From contig NC_036461.1 of the NCBI RefSeq assembly GCF_002775205.1, forward strand, positions 19,502,015-19,566,014: a stretch of 64,000 bases of DNA, given 5' to 3'. The position numbers and the translations under genes were made by a program. The notes under the pieces were generated by a model. It was not told the DNA's origin. It did not search any database and saw nothing but the letters and a program-made list of their open reading frames with translations. Positions 1 to 15,000 of this stretch are shown piece after piece; within the stretch, counting starts at the first letter, position 1, and the number at the start of each line of letters is the position of its first letter. The DNA is from Xiphophorus maculatus. Its lineage: Eukaryota; Chordata; Actinopteri; Cyprinodontiformes; Poeciliidae.

Positions 1-3000
1 GTCTGATGCAGTCAGGGTGTTTAGGCAGAACGCCAAATAATAACAAGCACACTGCAAGGACAACTGGCCTGATGGTAGTCAAATGTTGACAGTACCTGTC
101 AGATTCTTTCATATGCTAGACCCTGTGTCTGATTATTGTGACACAGAGAAAGCATTCCTTCTTGTCTTCAAGGGATAGTTCAGGTTTTTTGAAGTAGGGT
201 CGTGTGAGGAACATGAAGTGTTTCTTAAAGGTGTTTTTAGAAGCTGTGCGCTTTGCTGTAGCGTCCAGACAAGCTTTCAAAATATTCTCCAGGTTTTGTT
301 ATTTATTGCACAATTAAAACATCTGCAAAGATTAAAAATGCTACTGTGTTGAGTTGTCACAATACATATTGTCTAAGAAATAGATCGTTACTGTGTAATG
401 TTGATTTTGAATGATTCCTTGTGTTTTGGTTAGAAACCTTTACAATCCGAAGAGCCATTTCTCCTCTCACTCCAACAGAGTAAAACGTATTTACAGCTCC
501 TGATGTTGCATGACATTTTGAAAAAGAGCCATTTATTATTTATAATAATTACCTATTGTAGGTTTGTTTCGGTCACTCTTAAAGAACCACCATTTTATTT
601 CTTTGTTTAGGTTTTTAAATAAAGAGAAACATGAAGATCGATATTTGTTCTTGGTTAGTATTTGTGGAAATTGATGTAAAAAAATTAGCTAAAAATATTT
701 ACTGAATAATTGAATGCATTTACTCAATGAAAAATCTAATATGACCTGAATTTGTTATATATATATATTTAAAAACGAATTCATTTTTAAATATATTTAA
801 ACGGTCGTTTTTAGAAGTTTTAGCCTGTTTCTAAAGATGCAAAGAGAAACATGACTAAAATTGTGTGTGTGGTTGTTTGTCCTGTGCATCTGGATGCAAC
901 AAGACATTAATTGTACATTTCTGAAAGTTCTGTATGACGAGACAGTTGAGTTAGGTGGTGGATCTTCCCTGTGCTCGGGCAGAAGACCAGCTGTCTTTGG
1001 AGACATAGTCCGACCTTTGACCCCGATAAAGCCTCTCACTGCTGTCGGCTGCTGCCCAGTAACCTTAGGACAGCATCTGTAAGAGAATAAAGAACAAAAG
1101 AACAAACAGCTTCCTCCTCCCAGGCCACATTCTCTCCTTTACGTGTAGCAAGATGAGCACCAACGATGTGACAAGTAAGACAAAGAAAGCTTTACTTCCT
1201 GGCTTCTCCATCCTGCCTGGTCTGGGATCTGTTGGAAATGTAACAATGAAGCTTTGGTTTGTGCTGGGCTGGCCTTATTCTTGACTGAGGAGAGTTGAGG
1301 TCAGGATGTTTCACCAATTACATGTTAACCCTGGTGAAACCAGCAACATAACCCTCCACTGTTTGGCCATTCTCTGTGGCCTCCTGATCACTAAATGTTA
1401 CTAAAAACATGAAGATGAGTGGAAACGAAAGTTTAAAAAAGCAGATGTTGGTAAGCTCCACATCATGGCTGTCCTTTGTGAACTTTCCTTCACCACATGA
1501 AGCGACGTTCCCACCACATTCCCACCACATTCCCACCACCCTACTGGGAACACTTCATCGAGCTCTGCTGGCAGCTTTTTTATGCTTTTTGTAGTGACGC
1601 GCAATATATCGGCACCAACATTGGTATCGGCCGAGATGAGTCTATTTTTAACATATCAGTATCGGCCTCATAAATAAAACTAGGTCAATATTAACAACCA
1701 ATATTTATTTCCATATTCAGTCCTAAAATCTCAGTAAAATAATATATGGTTTCTTTCAAAATAGTAATCATTTTTAACTGACAACCTGATGACAATCCAG
1801 CATCGAATACCAATACATTTCCTTCCTGGGTTTTAGATTTTGAGCGAGGGTGTATGATATACAGTATGTCCAACACAAAGAAGTGACATGCTGAAACTTT
1901 CTGTCATTTTTTTTTACCAAAGTTTTTGAGCTCCAAACATTCTGAGTGGTAATCAGGTAAGAACTTTACACTGGCCTTGAAGGGTCAGACAGAATGAGGT
2001 GGGTTAGATTAGAATGTGTAAAACACACACAAAAAACGGTGTGCAGTAGTGAGGCAGATGATTCCTCGCTGCGGTGAGGACGGGAGGTCAGGAAGGCGAG
2101 CTGGCTGCCAGCAGTTTAAACGACTTGGTTTTAGAGGAGCATATTCTAATAAAGCACCTTCAGTCACCCCGGCTGCTCGCTTTATTCAGCTTCTTTCAAA
2201 ATTCATTTCTTTGTGAAAAGCCGGCTTTGAGAAACAGGGGTTGCAGGAAGGGGTCTATGTCTCTTCTTTTTTCCCTTTAACCAAGCCCAGCCGGTGGAGT
2301 GTTGGTGATGTTGCTGTGAAAGATGGCTTTTTGTTCCAGGACCGTTTGATTTGGTGATTTATTAGCATGCCAGCGATACTCTAGAGCCTGGTTCTAAAGC
2401 AGATAACAACTAAACCTTTTCAGCAGACCTTATGAACCTGTCTGCCTAACTGGATAATGACAGATATGATTTCTGGGGAAGGTATCACTTTTATATCTCC
2501 TTTGTCTTTTTAAACTCTCAAAAAGTCCAAAGCCAGGTTTTCTGATCCACTTAGTGTCTTTATCTCAGCATGATTAGTAATAATTATGAAGATTCCTCCA
2601 GTAGGAGGAGAAATTCCACATTTTTTGTCAGGTACCATAAGAGATATCTTCTGGCCTTCATGTACAGCTCTAAATGACAGACCCTTCACTTGCTGCATTG
2701 TTGCACTCATGATGATTGATAAAGTGTATCACCATAGAAATGAAAGTATTTTCATCCCCTCTGCTGGTCTGTTTGTGAACCAGATTGTGTCCAACAGTAA
2801 CCATTGTCTCTGGGTGCTTCATTATTAAAAATTGTAATAGAAAAGACGTTGTGTGGCACAGCGATTAGAGTGGGCACCGCGTTCAGAGAGGCTACAGACC
2901 TCAACGCCACCGTCCTGAGTTCAAGTCCCATCCTCAGTACCTTGTGGCTCATGCCTTCCCTGTTTTCTCTGCCCCTTTTCTGTCGGATTAATTTCAAATA

Positions 3001-6000
3001 AAAGCCACAGGAGCCGAAAAAAAGTCTTAAAAAATGGCTGTAGAAAGTAATTGCACACCTGTTAATGTAAACAAAAGAATAGTAATGAAATTTTGTGATG
3101 GACTAGCAACCTGTCCAGGATGACCTCTCACCCGTTGACCGCTTAAGGTAGGCACAAGCACCTCTCGCAACCCCAGTAGGGATGAGTGGGTTGGTTGGTC
3201 GGACGGAATAATAAAATTTTATTTTAATGCACTATATGTGTAAATCTCAAAGTGCTGCAGAATTACAATAAAAACATTAACAATATAAAAACAATAAAAA
3301 CTCATTTAACACATGGTGAAACTGCTGGTTTCTTACCCACTGTCATGAAGTGCGGTGCGGTGTTGGTGGTGAGGCAGACGCAGCGGACCCAGGTCAGATG
3401 AATTATGATGATTTTAATGGTAAAGCACAGTCCAAACAACGAGCAGCAGGCACATGGACACACTGATCACGATCGGACTAGACATTGACAACGACAAGAC
3501 ATTGACAAGGACCCGACGAGGAACAAGGAACACAGGTGGAGTTAAATACACTGGAGGGTAATCACAGAAACGAGACACACCTGGGAACAATCAAGGGGAG
3601 GACAGGACAACGAAGAGACTCAAGGACAAGGAAAACTCTAAATAAACACAGAAAAACACAGATCCTGACACCCATAGACCCATAAACTAACACTTTGTTG
3701 CAACATCTTTCAACTGAATTCCAGCATTCAGTTTTCTGTGGTAGGCTCCTACTGTAATCTAACACTCTGACTTCAAAGTTGTCAGAATGTCCCAGGTTGT
3801 CAGGATATCCACTGGTGACACTACAGATTTTCTTTGTCAGATTTTGTATTGAACATGGGCTAACCCAATATTTTGATTTGCTTCCTTTGCTGATTTGGAC
3901 CTATAAAAGTTCCAGTTTGGTTCCTTCAGATGATGACACTTTCTTCCTCGATATTTTAGTAGACTTGGATTACATTCACACCAGCGTTGTTCAATCAACT
4001 TTAATCAGTTTTACAGCACAGGGTATTATGGGTAAATAAAACAAGAACAAATGTGCGATTCTAGAGCTAGAGGGAGAAATGACTTGTGATCTTTTATCAA
4101 TGACAAAAGAGAAATCCACTAAAATCTAATGGCATTCCATTTTTATTTACATTTCACGAAGAACGAAGTGGAAAGCTTCTGTCTTCTTCAGATGTTTTTG
4201 TGTAGTTTCCTTCGGAGGGGTAGCGGCCCCACATATCAAAACTCCAAGATGTAATTCTCACTGAAGGTGTAAAAAGTTTTGACATGATCATTAATGGTCT
4301 CATTTATAACCGTCACAAAACCTGGCATTTTAACAGAGATGTGTAGACTCACCGTTAATCACCTGTATTTTTGCCGTGTGTATCAGTCCAACCTTATTAA
4401 CAGACTTTTTCAGGCAATCCAGATTACGTTCGGGCATTATTGAAGAAACGCTGCATGAGGTTGAGACCTGAGGGCATATTAATATGTTTTCAGAGCAGTC
4501 TGATGATGTTTGATCTGCCTGATCTCACAGCAAAACATAAAGCACCAATCACTAAATTCCACGAGTATTCTAGAAAAAGGCAGTTATTCTCGTGGATGAG
4601 TAGATGGAGAGTTTATGCCAGTGTGCTGGTAAAAAAAAAGACTTTCAGCATTACTTTTTGTGGGATTTATTTGAACGTCTATTTTTGGTTTTTCCATTGC
4701 TGCAGGAGTTAGGGAGTTAGAGAATCAATCAACGTGCATTTTGGAGGGATAGGGTGTTCTCTGAACAGGGATCTAAATTTTAAAAGGCTTCTTTTTTAGT
4801 GTAGCACACAGGATGATCCCTTTCTGTGAGAAGGTGTCACTCGCTAAGTCTCTATCATTACCTGCTGACAAGCCGGTCTTAGCTTGGGTCAGATCTCAAA
4901 GTCAGTCTGTCCTAGTTTCCACTCCAAGAACAGAGAAACATAAAAAGAAGATATAGAAGGTGAACTGCAGTTTTCACAAGGAAACGAAAGGTAAAGGAAG
5001 GAGAGATTTGTCAGCAGAGCAAAGGGAGCGGGTGAAAGAAAGGCAGAGAAATAGGAACTTTAGATTCACAGGCAGCAAATGAAAAGAGGGTAAAATTCCT
5101 GTCTTCTCAAGGACAGATGAGAAAATGAACAGTTTTGTTGGGGTGGAAAAGGGAAGATATGCAGATAGAATAAAATAGATTGTTACACTTCCAGGAAGTA
5201 AAAGAGATTATGCAACAGCTTTTTCTAAAGAGTAGAAATGAGTTAGACTCAGGATGAGGAATTTTCTTAGTTAATGCAAATTAGAAATAATGAGCAACAA
5301 CATGGAAACTAAAGGTTATCAGTTGACTGAGCATATTCTGCAAATTTTTGTGTAGTTATTAAAGTCAATAAAATGTAAAAATTGTTAATGAAATGCAAAG
5401 TGATAAGAAGAAAAGACAAAAGGAGACCAGACCAAGAATTAGAGATGCAAAAAGGTTTTTGGATTTATTTTTATTTTTTGGTAAAAATCAAGATCAATTT
5501 CAACAACAGAGTAAATGTCATAAAAATATGACAGACAGGATGTGAGAGAGAAAATCTGGGGAAAAAAAGAGAAGAAATAAACAAAAAAGTGAAAACTCTG
5601 TGGATTTAAGCCTGCAGGCGTTTCAGCAGAGCTCGTCTCTCAGGACCAACACTGCCTTTAATGAATCCTCACCGACACACACTCAAAAAGGCATATTTTA
5701 TCCTCTCGGATAAAACACACACACACTTGTTGTAAAACACACACACACAGAAAACCTTTTAGAACACTAGGATAACAGAAGAAGATTCGCTCTGTGGATG
5801 AAGCTGGATGAAAGGACGGAATCAGCAGCATCACATGCTGACTTTCCTCTCACTTTTCTACAGTTTGAGGTTTCAGTCTCAGAATGAAGTCTCTGGTATT
5901 GCTGCATTTTTACACCTTTCCAAATTAAAAGCATTGGTTGTTCTGCATTGAAATACACATAGAATGGTCTCACTTTACAAAGACGCCTCCCACCAAAAGT

Positions 6001-9000
6001 ATAACATGTGTGTTACAAATAAATACAGAAAAGTGAACTCAGGTAGAGATTAGATAAGTCAAAATTTATTTAATGATTGTGTTGAAAGAAAACATAGCTG
6101 TCTTCTGCTTCAATACAGAAGTTGTCACCTGTTTGATGAAAACAGACCTGCAGGAAGAAGCAGCCTGTGATTTGTCTCAAAGCTCCCTAACTGGGACTGT
6201 AGTCACAGCCAGGCGCAGAGCGGCTCAGTCTGCAGCAGGAAAACATTTCGTTTGGTTCTGCGCTTCTCTCTTTGCTGTGGAGAATGGCTGTTTACAGAGC
6301 AGGCAGTCTAAAGTAAGCTTCATAGTGTCAAAGTGGCGCATTGCAAACGTCACGGCCAAACATTAGTGATTGAGTAAAATTCAAAACATCAACAGAGTCC
6401 ATTAAGGAATTGTTTCTGAACAGCAGAAAGCCCTGACACAGAGGGCTGGTTCTTACCAGGATAGAGAACTCCAGTTCTTTAGGCACCAAGAAGACCTGAC
6501 ATTTACCAATCAGTGACAGAACACACAATGCAGTTAATTAGTTTTTGTAATAAACTTTAAAGCCCTTCAGCCCCTACAATCCAAAAATATTCCAGAAACC
6601 ACATCTTACACCAGCTCTCTTTTACTCCAGTCCTTAGGGGCCACTGTCCTGTCCCTGTTTCAACACACCTGAATCACCTCCTCAGTATGAACTCAGAGTC
6701 CTGCTAATTACCTGATTATTTGACTCAGGTGAGTTAGAAAGGAAACATCTACAAGCTGCAGGATGCCTCATCTTTAAGGCCTCTTTCTTATACCAACATT
6801 ATCTCAAACTGCACTTCTTTGAAGCTTTCTGGGGAGATTATTGCATTTAAAATGAGGATATGGGTACATATCAATATCTCAAATGTTTTGTCTTTAAAAA
6901 AACAGAAAAAAAGCATGAATGTTGTGCAACGTGAAGCAGAAAAGAACATGTGCCTCCAGTGGTTTAGCAGTGGGTTCCAGTCTGAGTCCTTTGCTAACTA
7001 ATTTGGTAAAATGACAGACCATAGTTCCGAACTGAAGTGCTGTAAGGATAAACATGAGAACCAGCTTGACCAATCTTATCAGTTAAGAGATTTGTTTCAC
7101 ATCATTACGATTAGGACAGATAACTTGGTTAAAATATGTGATAAATACCAATGATCAATGAATGAGAAGTGAAACTTTGTGAGAAGTGAAGGTGATGAAA
7201 GAAGAAAAAAATTAATGGTGAAAAAGATGAGAAAAAGTGAAGTGAAGAGACTCAACTTTAAAAGGGAATAGAACTCCTTTAATCGAGTGGTTTCTCTCCT
7301 GCAGCCTCAGGCTAGCCTCCAGCACTCCCTTTCTTCCCATCTCCATCTATTCTCCTTCTCTCCCTCTGTCCTTCATTAGTGAACAATCAGTGAGGGAGCC
7401 ATTTAAAATTGAAGGAGACAAAGAGTAAGGTTTATCATACAGACTGCAGGGTTTTTTTTTTTTTTTGGTCATATCAGACTACATTTCCCTACATTTGTTT
7501 CACCCAGACGTTTTTTTTCCCCCTAATGTTTTTCAGCTACTGTCACTGAAGCTGAACTGCAGCCGATTGATCTGAACTTTCTTGAAGTGTTAGGAAAATT
7601 TACATTGCTGCTATTTGAACAGAAAAGATTCACATAAATCTGTTTTCCTTGTTACTTCCTTGTGTAGTGAAGAGACGTATAGGAGGTATCCTGATCTCAG
7701 GCCCTAACTCCACAAACGGACTCCTCCTGATGCAGAGGAGCAGATGACTGAGCTTAAAGATTTGCAAAAAGGCACAAAACGCCAAGAAACCAAATGAAAC
7801 CAAATGAAAGATACTTGCATTAATTGAAAGCAAGGACAAAATGCAATGAGTTCCAGAGTTGGTAAGTCAGAGCGTTCTCTGATCTTGTATGAATCCACTT
7901 CCTACGTTTCTTCACAGCTGTCAGGTGGATGTTTTCCAGCCCTGGAAACACCTAGAAATGATGGTTCCTCATCTCGTCTCAAATAGGAAACAAACTTATG
8001 AACTTAGTCTTTCTACATACAATAAGTGCTGCAATGTGTAAGTTTCACTTCAATTTTCATTATGTCACATTTTTCCAAAACTATGTCTAGAAATATAAGA
8101 TCAAAGGGCGACAAACGAGTGAATGATCAATGTAGCCAATAAATGCAATTTAGTCTTAGTAGAGAAGATAAAATGAGTGAAACATTTTTCCAAATATTCT
8201 GTTAGTAATTCACACACACAACAACTTTTGAGAGAAGTGGAACAATTTTGATCCACAGTGCAGAGAATGATAAAGTTTATAATGAGTCTACATTCCTTTG
8301 AATTATTTGGATTGTTAAAGTGCTTGTTCATCTGGTGAAACAGTAACATGTCTGTTGGTGTGGATTCTCCTTTAAACTAGCTGAGGACCAGATGTATAGT
8401 TGAGATGTTTCATTTTGTGCGAGTTGCTGGAGATTGAAGGATGGGTTCAGAACAAAGTCGTTCTCATTGATCGTGTGTAGTCGAGCTGTTTTCTGAGGAG
8501 TCAGTTATTTTGGACCTGAGCTTGTGTTCAGATTTCACCCACAGAAACAGTCTGCTCCAGCAGTAGCACCTTCCATGTCTCATGGTGTGTGTGTATGTGG
8601 GTGTGTGTCCTCTTCCGTTGGGCATGCTAATACATCTCTCTGAGGACCCGCCATCATCTGAACAGTCACCACTGCCATGCTTGTGCACATGTGTCTGATG
8701 GTGCGCTGGTGTGCGCGTGTGTGTGTGTGTGTGTATTCACTGTTCTGTTATTTACTCTGTTGTACAAACAAAACAAGGTCACATTCAAGGTGACATGATC
8801 TCACCATCTCTACCTTAACATGCAAACAAGTTATTTTCCCTCTGTCTCTCTGCCTCTCCCCTCCTATGAATAGGCAAATAGAGAAGGAATAAGCAGCAGC
8901 CGTCCAACCAAAGTCAATTACTGAAGCCCTGGGGATGTCGTCTTAAACAATGCTATTAGATTCTAATAGTTTTTAATTACTGGCCTTCTTTTTATATAAA

Positions 9001-12000
9001 TCAGCCCTCGCTTTCTCTCTCTTTCTTCTCTGTCATGGAAAGCCTATTTGTGTCCGTAATTAAATTGAGGAGCGGGATATGAATTCAGAGGCCTTCGCTT
9101 CTCGTCTCTGACTGTTTCTGTTTGAGCGGCTCCTGATTAATGCCAATACATATTGCTTGAGATAACCATTTAGTGGTTAATTTAGCCAAATTTATTACCC
9201 GCGTGCTGTCTCAGGGTGAAGCGAGGTTTGGTGTTGGGTGTGGGTTGGGTGTTGGGGGCTGGGGGCCACCTTTGAAAGGAGACATGTGGTTGCTGCAGTG
9301 GCACAGCGATGTCTGGTGGAGAGCAGGAGTATTACTTTTATTCACTTATTCAGTGAAAAGCTCATGTTGTGTGTTTGGAAAGTTAAAGAACTGACCATGA
9401 TGTGATCCAGATCAACTTACCTTAATGAACTGAAGAGGTTTAAGTCTCTTAATGACACTAAAACGTTCAAACCTTAGCTGTATAATAAGATGTTTTTGTT
9501 TCTGAAAGGATGATAAAAACCAGCAGTACATAGGTTAATGTATCATGACAATATAATCACCTTTTTTTCTGTTTTTCTTTGTTCTTATCTGGGGTTGTGG
9601 GAGTGCAGTTGGTGCCACTAATAGGCATGTAAGAGGACTCAACATAGACAGGCTAGCAGTAAGTGCTAGTTCTTACTGAATCATATGTTCAGGACATCAT
9701 CTTCTTGTCACTGCAACTCTCCATCTGGCGTTCAAAGTTTTTCTTCTTTAGATCTGTCTTGTGCAAGAACTTATTTAGCTTACAGCTGCAGCGTCTAGCA
9801 TTTATATAAAATTTTTTTTTACCTATTTATTAAAACTGTTGCTATGTTGTCACAGTTTAATATGTGACAGATAATCTGAAAAAAAGCTGTTGTGCTTCCT
9901 CTTTGTGGTCATACCGTCATCTGCAGAAATATGCAGCTCAGTCAGAATCAACTAATCAGAGCAAGGAGGAGGGTCTTAGCGCTGTTCATCAATTCATGTA
10001 TGTGCGGTAGCTGTGCTAATGGTGAAGAAACAACTTATTGTGACAGGGGAACTTTTTATCTGCTGTGGCCAGGCACAACAGGCTCTGGTGAGGGGAAATG
10101 AGATATCTACAACATAACCATCAACTAGGAATGTGTTCTGTTTTTTTTTTTACCTGATGATAAACTTAGATAGAGTTATGATGGTATCATAATAATTAAA
10201 GAAAATGTTTAAAACAAAACTGATTACAGTTCTGTAAAATAAACCAATTTTGATAAGACTAAAAACCACCTCATCCCAAGATTCAAACCTGCAACAATTT
10301 AGCTGAATTAACATAAAAAACAGATTAATCCGTTTTCTGTGTCTTTCTGTCTCTCTCTAGTGATGAATAAAGGTCAGTGTGTGACCAAGTATTATCGGTG
10401 GATCCAGAAGAACGGTGGTTACATCTGGATCCAGTCCAGTGCCACCATTGCTATTAACGCCAAGAATTCCAGTGAGAAGAACATCATTTGGGTCAACTAT
10501 GTCCTCAGGTCAGACAAGACTCACTTTTGGAAATAATGAACAATAACTGCAGTAATACCCTCTCATTTTGAATTATGAATTGTCAATAACAGTTTTCCTG
10601 TTTTTCCTGACAGTAATCCTGAGTATAAAGACACACCCATTGACATTGCCCAGTTGCCAAATCTTCCAGAGAAAGCCTCTGAGTCCTCCGAAACCTCCGA
10701 CTCTGAGTCTGAGTCCAAAGAGAACTCAGGTATGTAAGTGATAGCAGGTTGGAGGAACAGTTTCATATGATAAATCTAGACTTATAGCTGAGAGACAAAG
10801 GAAAGAAAGAAAAAGACTACAAAGTAAAAAATTATTGAAATGTTAAATAAAATGTTTGGGTTGTTTTTTGTTTTTTTTCAGTGTTTTATAGTTGGACCAT
10901 AACAGAGATGTTTCTACATGTATAGAAAGTCGTGAAGAAAACAAGTCAAACTTGAAAATCCAAGCTTTGCATAAGAGAAGCCCCAGATATTTTATCAGTT
11001 GGTGCCAGTGTGCGGTCTGTTCCAGGCTGAGCGGTGGTGTGTGCCAGCAGCTGCAGGGACTGGGCTCACTGGCAGCCCAGCCTGCTGCCGCAAAATGACA
11101 ACATGATAAAATGTGCTCAGAAAAAATACACAAAGCTCTGCAAATTTAACAACTTCTCAAAATACTTCAAAACATTTCTAAACAGTGTAGAGCAGAATGT
11201 ATTTTTGAGAACAAAACACACTTGTATTATTCCAAATATGACTTAGAAAATGGGCAAAGAATTAGAAATAAATACTAGTGATAAATGTTTATTCCTTAAG
11301 AGAGCTTTGTTACCAAGTTCAAACACCTTAGAGACACTGACCTGTGGAGCCAGTTGGCCTTATAGACACATTTTATGTAATTCTGTTGATGTGAGTTATA
11401 GTTATTAGTTATTATTATTAGCTATTAGTTACTAGCTGAATATATAAATCACACACACACAAATACATTGTTCTTTATTTTTGCTTTTGCCTTTTTGTGC
11501 CTCTTGGTTCTAGTTGTACTTTAATCTTTGTAAAGATTAACTCGTATAAAATAATTTTTCCTCTGTGAACCAAAACCTTAATTTGTGTCCACATCTTCAG
11601 TGGACGTCCTCAACATGATGCTTTCAGATTCCATGTCCGCAGCCTGCTTCAGGACATGAGAGATATCTCCTGGAGGAGCTATAGATGATTGAACAGAAAC
11701 CTCAGCCAGACACTCTGAGGGCTTCTGTTTGGGTTGGTGAAGTCATTATTACAAAATAGATCATCAACCTTTAACCCATGGTGGATTGGTTCCAAGTACA
11801 CCTGTCTAAACTGAGTGGTAACGACAGAAGTTGGTTTGGTATGTTTTAATAGAACCGACCCGTACCAAACCACTGTTGGGTCCAAAGGAACGCTCTGGTA
11901 CGGTGAGAATGGAACTACACACAACATAGAATAGAATAGAATAGAATAGAATAGAATAGAATAGAATAGAATAGAATTACTTTATTCATCCCAGCAGGGA

Positions 12001-15000
12001 AATTATTTCGCAGTTACAGCAGCATAGAGACAAGACACACAACAACCACCACTGAGTAGCAATTGTAGACAAAATAAAAATAAAAATAAAATATAACATG
12101 CTGTCAATATAAAAAGCAGCTTAGAGCAATCCTTGCAAAGATTCAAAAAATGCAGATACAGTATGTATATGTAAATATATGTACAGCAAGTGTGCCACAG
12201 TGCAGTTGTGCAAAATTGGACTGATTAGTCAGTCCAATTTTGACATGAACCATTGATTGTCACTGCTTGCTTCAAGCACAAGACATACCAGTGTTTGCTC
12301 TGGCATAGTGCTACTTTAGGCTCCTAGGTTTGACCTCACTTGCCTAGTGAGAATCCAACTGTTGGTGGAAATGCTCTGCTGAATATGGCGGATCATAAAA
12401 TAGCACACTGAACCACACTGACACGGTGAAAAGTTTAAAGCAAAACTGATTGCAGTTCTGTAAAAAACGATATGTGCTTGCACGTATCGTGGGTTTCGAT
12501 ACGGCTAAAACCCACCTAATTCAAATCTGCAACAATTTAGCTGAGTGAAGGTATAAAAAAAACAGATAAATCATTTTCTTGTGCATTTCTGTCTCTCTTT
12601 CACATAACACCACTTTGTCTTTTCAGCATTAAGTTTCCCAGGAGCACCCCATAATCCCAAAATGGTTCTACTTTCAGGTCATTTGAACAGCTGTTCAGTA
12701 AATAAACACAGGTGACCATGAGAGAGCTCATTATGTGGTCAGTTACTTCAGAACCTTTCAGTTGCTCTGAGACTGACCTGTCCTATTGGACCCAGTTTGT
12801 CATGGGAGACCCTACCTGCTCCTGACATGGAGCCCATAATAATTAGTCAGAGTTCTAGCTAACACTATATTTGTTGAGTTGGAAATCTACACAAACCAGC
12901 AAAGGCGATAAAACATTTTTTTTATGAAAGCCTTAGAATCAATAGTAATTGAAGCATCTTTAAGGTAATTCAAATTGCTTGAGCAGAAACATGCAATCTG
13001 CTGACACCATTACCTTCCTATGAGCTATTGTTCACAACTTCAAAAACACATCCTAAACATTATTGTTGCATCATATCTTTGTTACAGCCAACACTAAGTG
13101 ACTTAGAGCTTACACATTGTAAGTGAATTTAAACCAAGACAGCCCCTCCACTTCGAGCATAATACTATCAAATCCTAAGCCTTTGTTGGCACAGTGGAAC
13201 TCAGGGCCAGCTGGTATTTTTGCTAGAGGATAGAGATTCTGGCAGGCTGCTGGCTGTAAACTGATGCCAGCTGCAGCAGGAGGGAGCCAGCTTCAGCAAA
13301 TGTCCAACAGGCCCAAGGTGCTCTGATTCAACATGTTCAAAAATGAAACAGATGCCCTTTGACCTTTCTGCAGTTAGATGGCAACTAACATGAGAAGATG
13401 TGTCTGTTTTCTTTACAGCTGTTACAGATAAACCGACACCAAAGACTAATTGAAGCCACACAAAGAACATCTCCCTGCTTTAGTTTGAAATCCTCTCTTT
13501 TAGTTTCCGTCATGCATTTAGCTTTTATCTCCTGTGTTTGCAAATGCTTACAAAAATGTTGCAATACCTTGGAAGTCAGACTGAAACAATAGATCTAAAG
13601 ATTTACCACCACTGTGCATCTCTGTGACTCCACCGCCTCTCTGTTAAGGCAGCTGTCTTTAGTCCGCACCTGAGCTTATAGGCAGCATGTCAGTCGTGTT
13701 GTATTCCAAACGAGTTGTCAGTAAAGCAAACAAAATCTCTGGATGTTCAATAAATAGATACATTGATTAAGGAAATGGTAAATGAATTATACAGAGATGT
13801 TTTTCCACTTAATCTGATTTGCTTTCATCCAAACTGATTCATTAGGCACAGCCAACTGGGCAGTCCTTTGTTTGTGCTGGTATAATATGTGTATTGTTTG
13901 TGTGTAATTGGCTGAACAAAACCAACATGACTAAACAAAAACAGATGGTGAGCATAGCAAATACAGAAAATAAATTCAATTCAGAACAAATCATCTCAAG
14001 ACACTTTACAAAAAAGGTCAATTCAATTATTATTATTATTATTATGATGATGATGATGATGATTATTATTATTATTATTTACCTTTATGTCAACAGTAAA
14101 ATCCCATTGAGGTCAAAAATCTCTTTTACAAGAGAATCCTGACCAAGACTGAGTTTACAGAACATTCACAGCAAAACACAAACACACACATGCCAATCAC
14201 ACACACACACATTACAATTCATCCTAGTTATCAAACAGTGTTTTAAGCTCAGTTCATTACCCAAATTAGTTCAAAAGTTTTTATCAAATCCGTGTTAGAT
14301 AACTTGTCTAATATTTTTTATTTCAACCATCCTATTTTTTTTTAACAGACAATGAAAATACCAAGTCTGAGGGAAAGCCAGGCCACCAAGCAGAACACAG
14401 AGAGGATCCAGAAGCAGACAGTAAACGTCAGCAGCAACCAGGCCAATCACATTGCTCATCCGAGGAAATGAAGAACCATGACGACGGAGACAGTTCAAGT
14501 AACCCTGAAAGTCAGGACAGTGATGACAGCCTGGAGCCTTCAGATGGGGAGCAGGAACAGGAGCAGGAGGTGGTCCGAGGAGAGGGGGGAGGACTGGAAG
14601 GCAGGTTGGGGAGATTAGCTGGACTGGGAGCGCTGGAGGGACTCAATACCATCAGTGGACTGGGTAGTTTGGGAGGGCTCCATATTAAGGTAGAGCACTA
14701 TGGAGAAGGAGAGGAAGAACTCCACAACTCACACATCTCTTCATCAGAGGATGACGAAGAAGAGGAAGAAGAGGACATTGATGAGGTAGATGATGAAGGA
14801 GTACAAAAATGTGATGATGCCAGTGCTGGCAGCAAGCTCCAAAAAAGGCGGAAAAGGAGAAAAGTGCAAAAATGGGATGGAACACGAAGCAGAAGGCTTC
14901 GTCTTTCCGCAACTCCCCCCAGCCCAGTAGCAATAGGCGACTCTACACCACAGGCCAATCCCTCAGGGGCCACCTCCATCACTTCCACACCGCTTCTAAC

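Noticed and set aside
861..1082. 73-aa plus-strand ORF with a protein-like middle ([20 protein letters not shown])
   Set aside because: No family recognised, no splice context, and it lies deep in an npas3 intron; it does not match any NPAS3 exon.
2847..3035. Functional tRNA gene
   Set aside because: Box A and box B words exist, but the cloverleaf is not kept and an A-rich tail follows, so it is a SINE.
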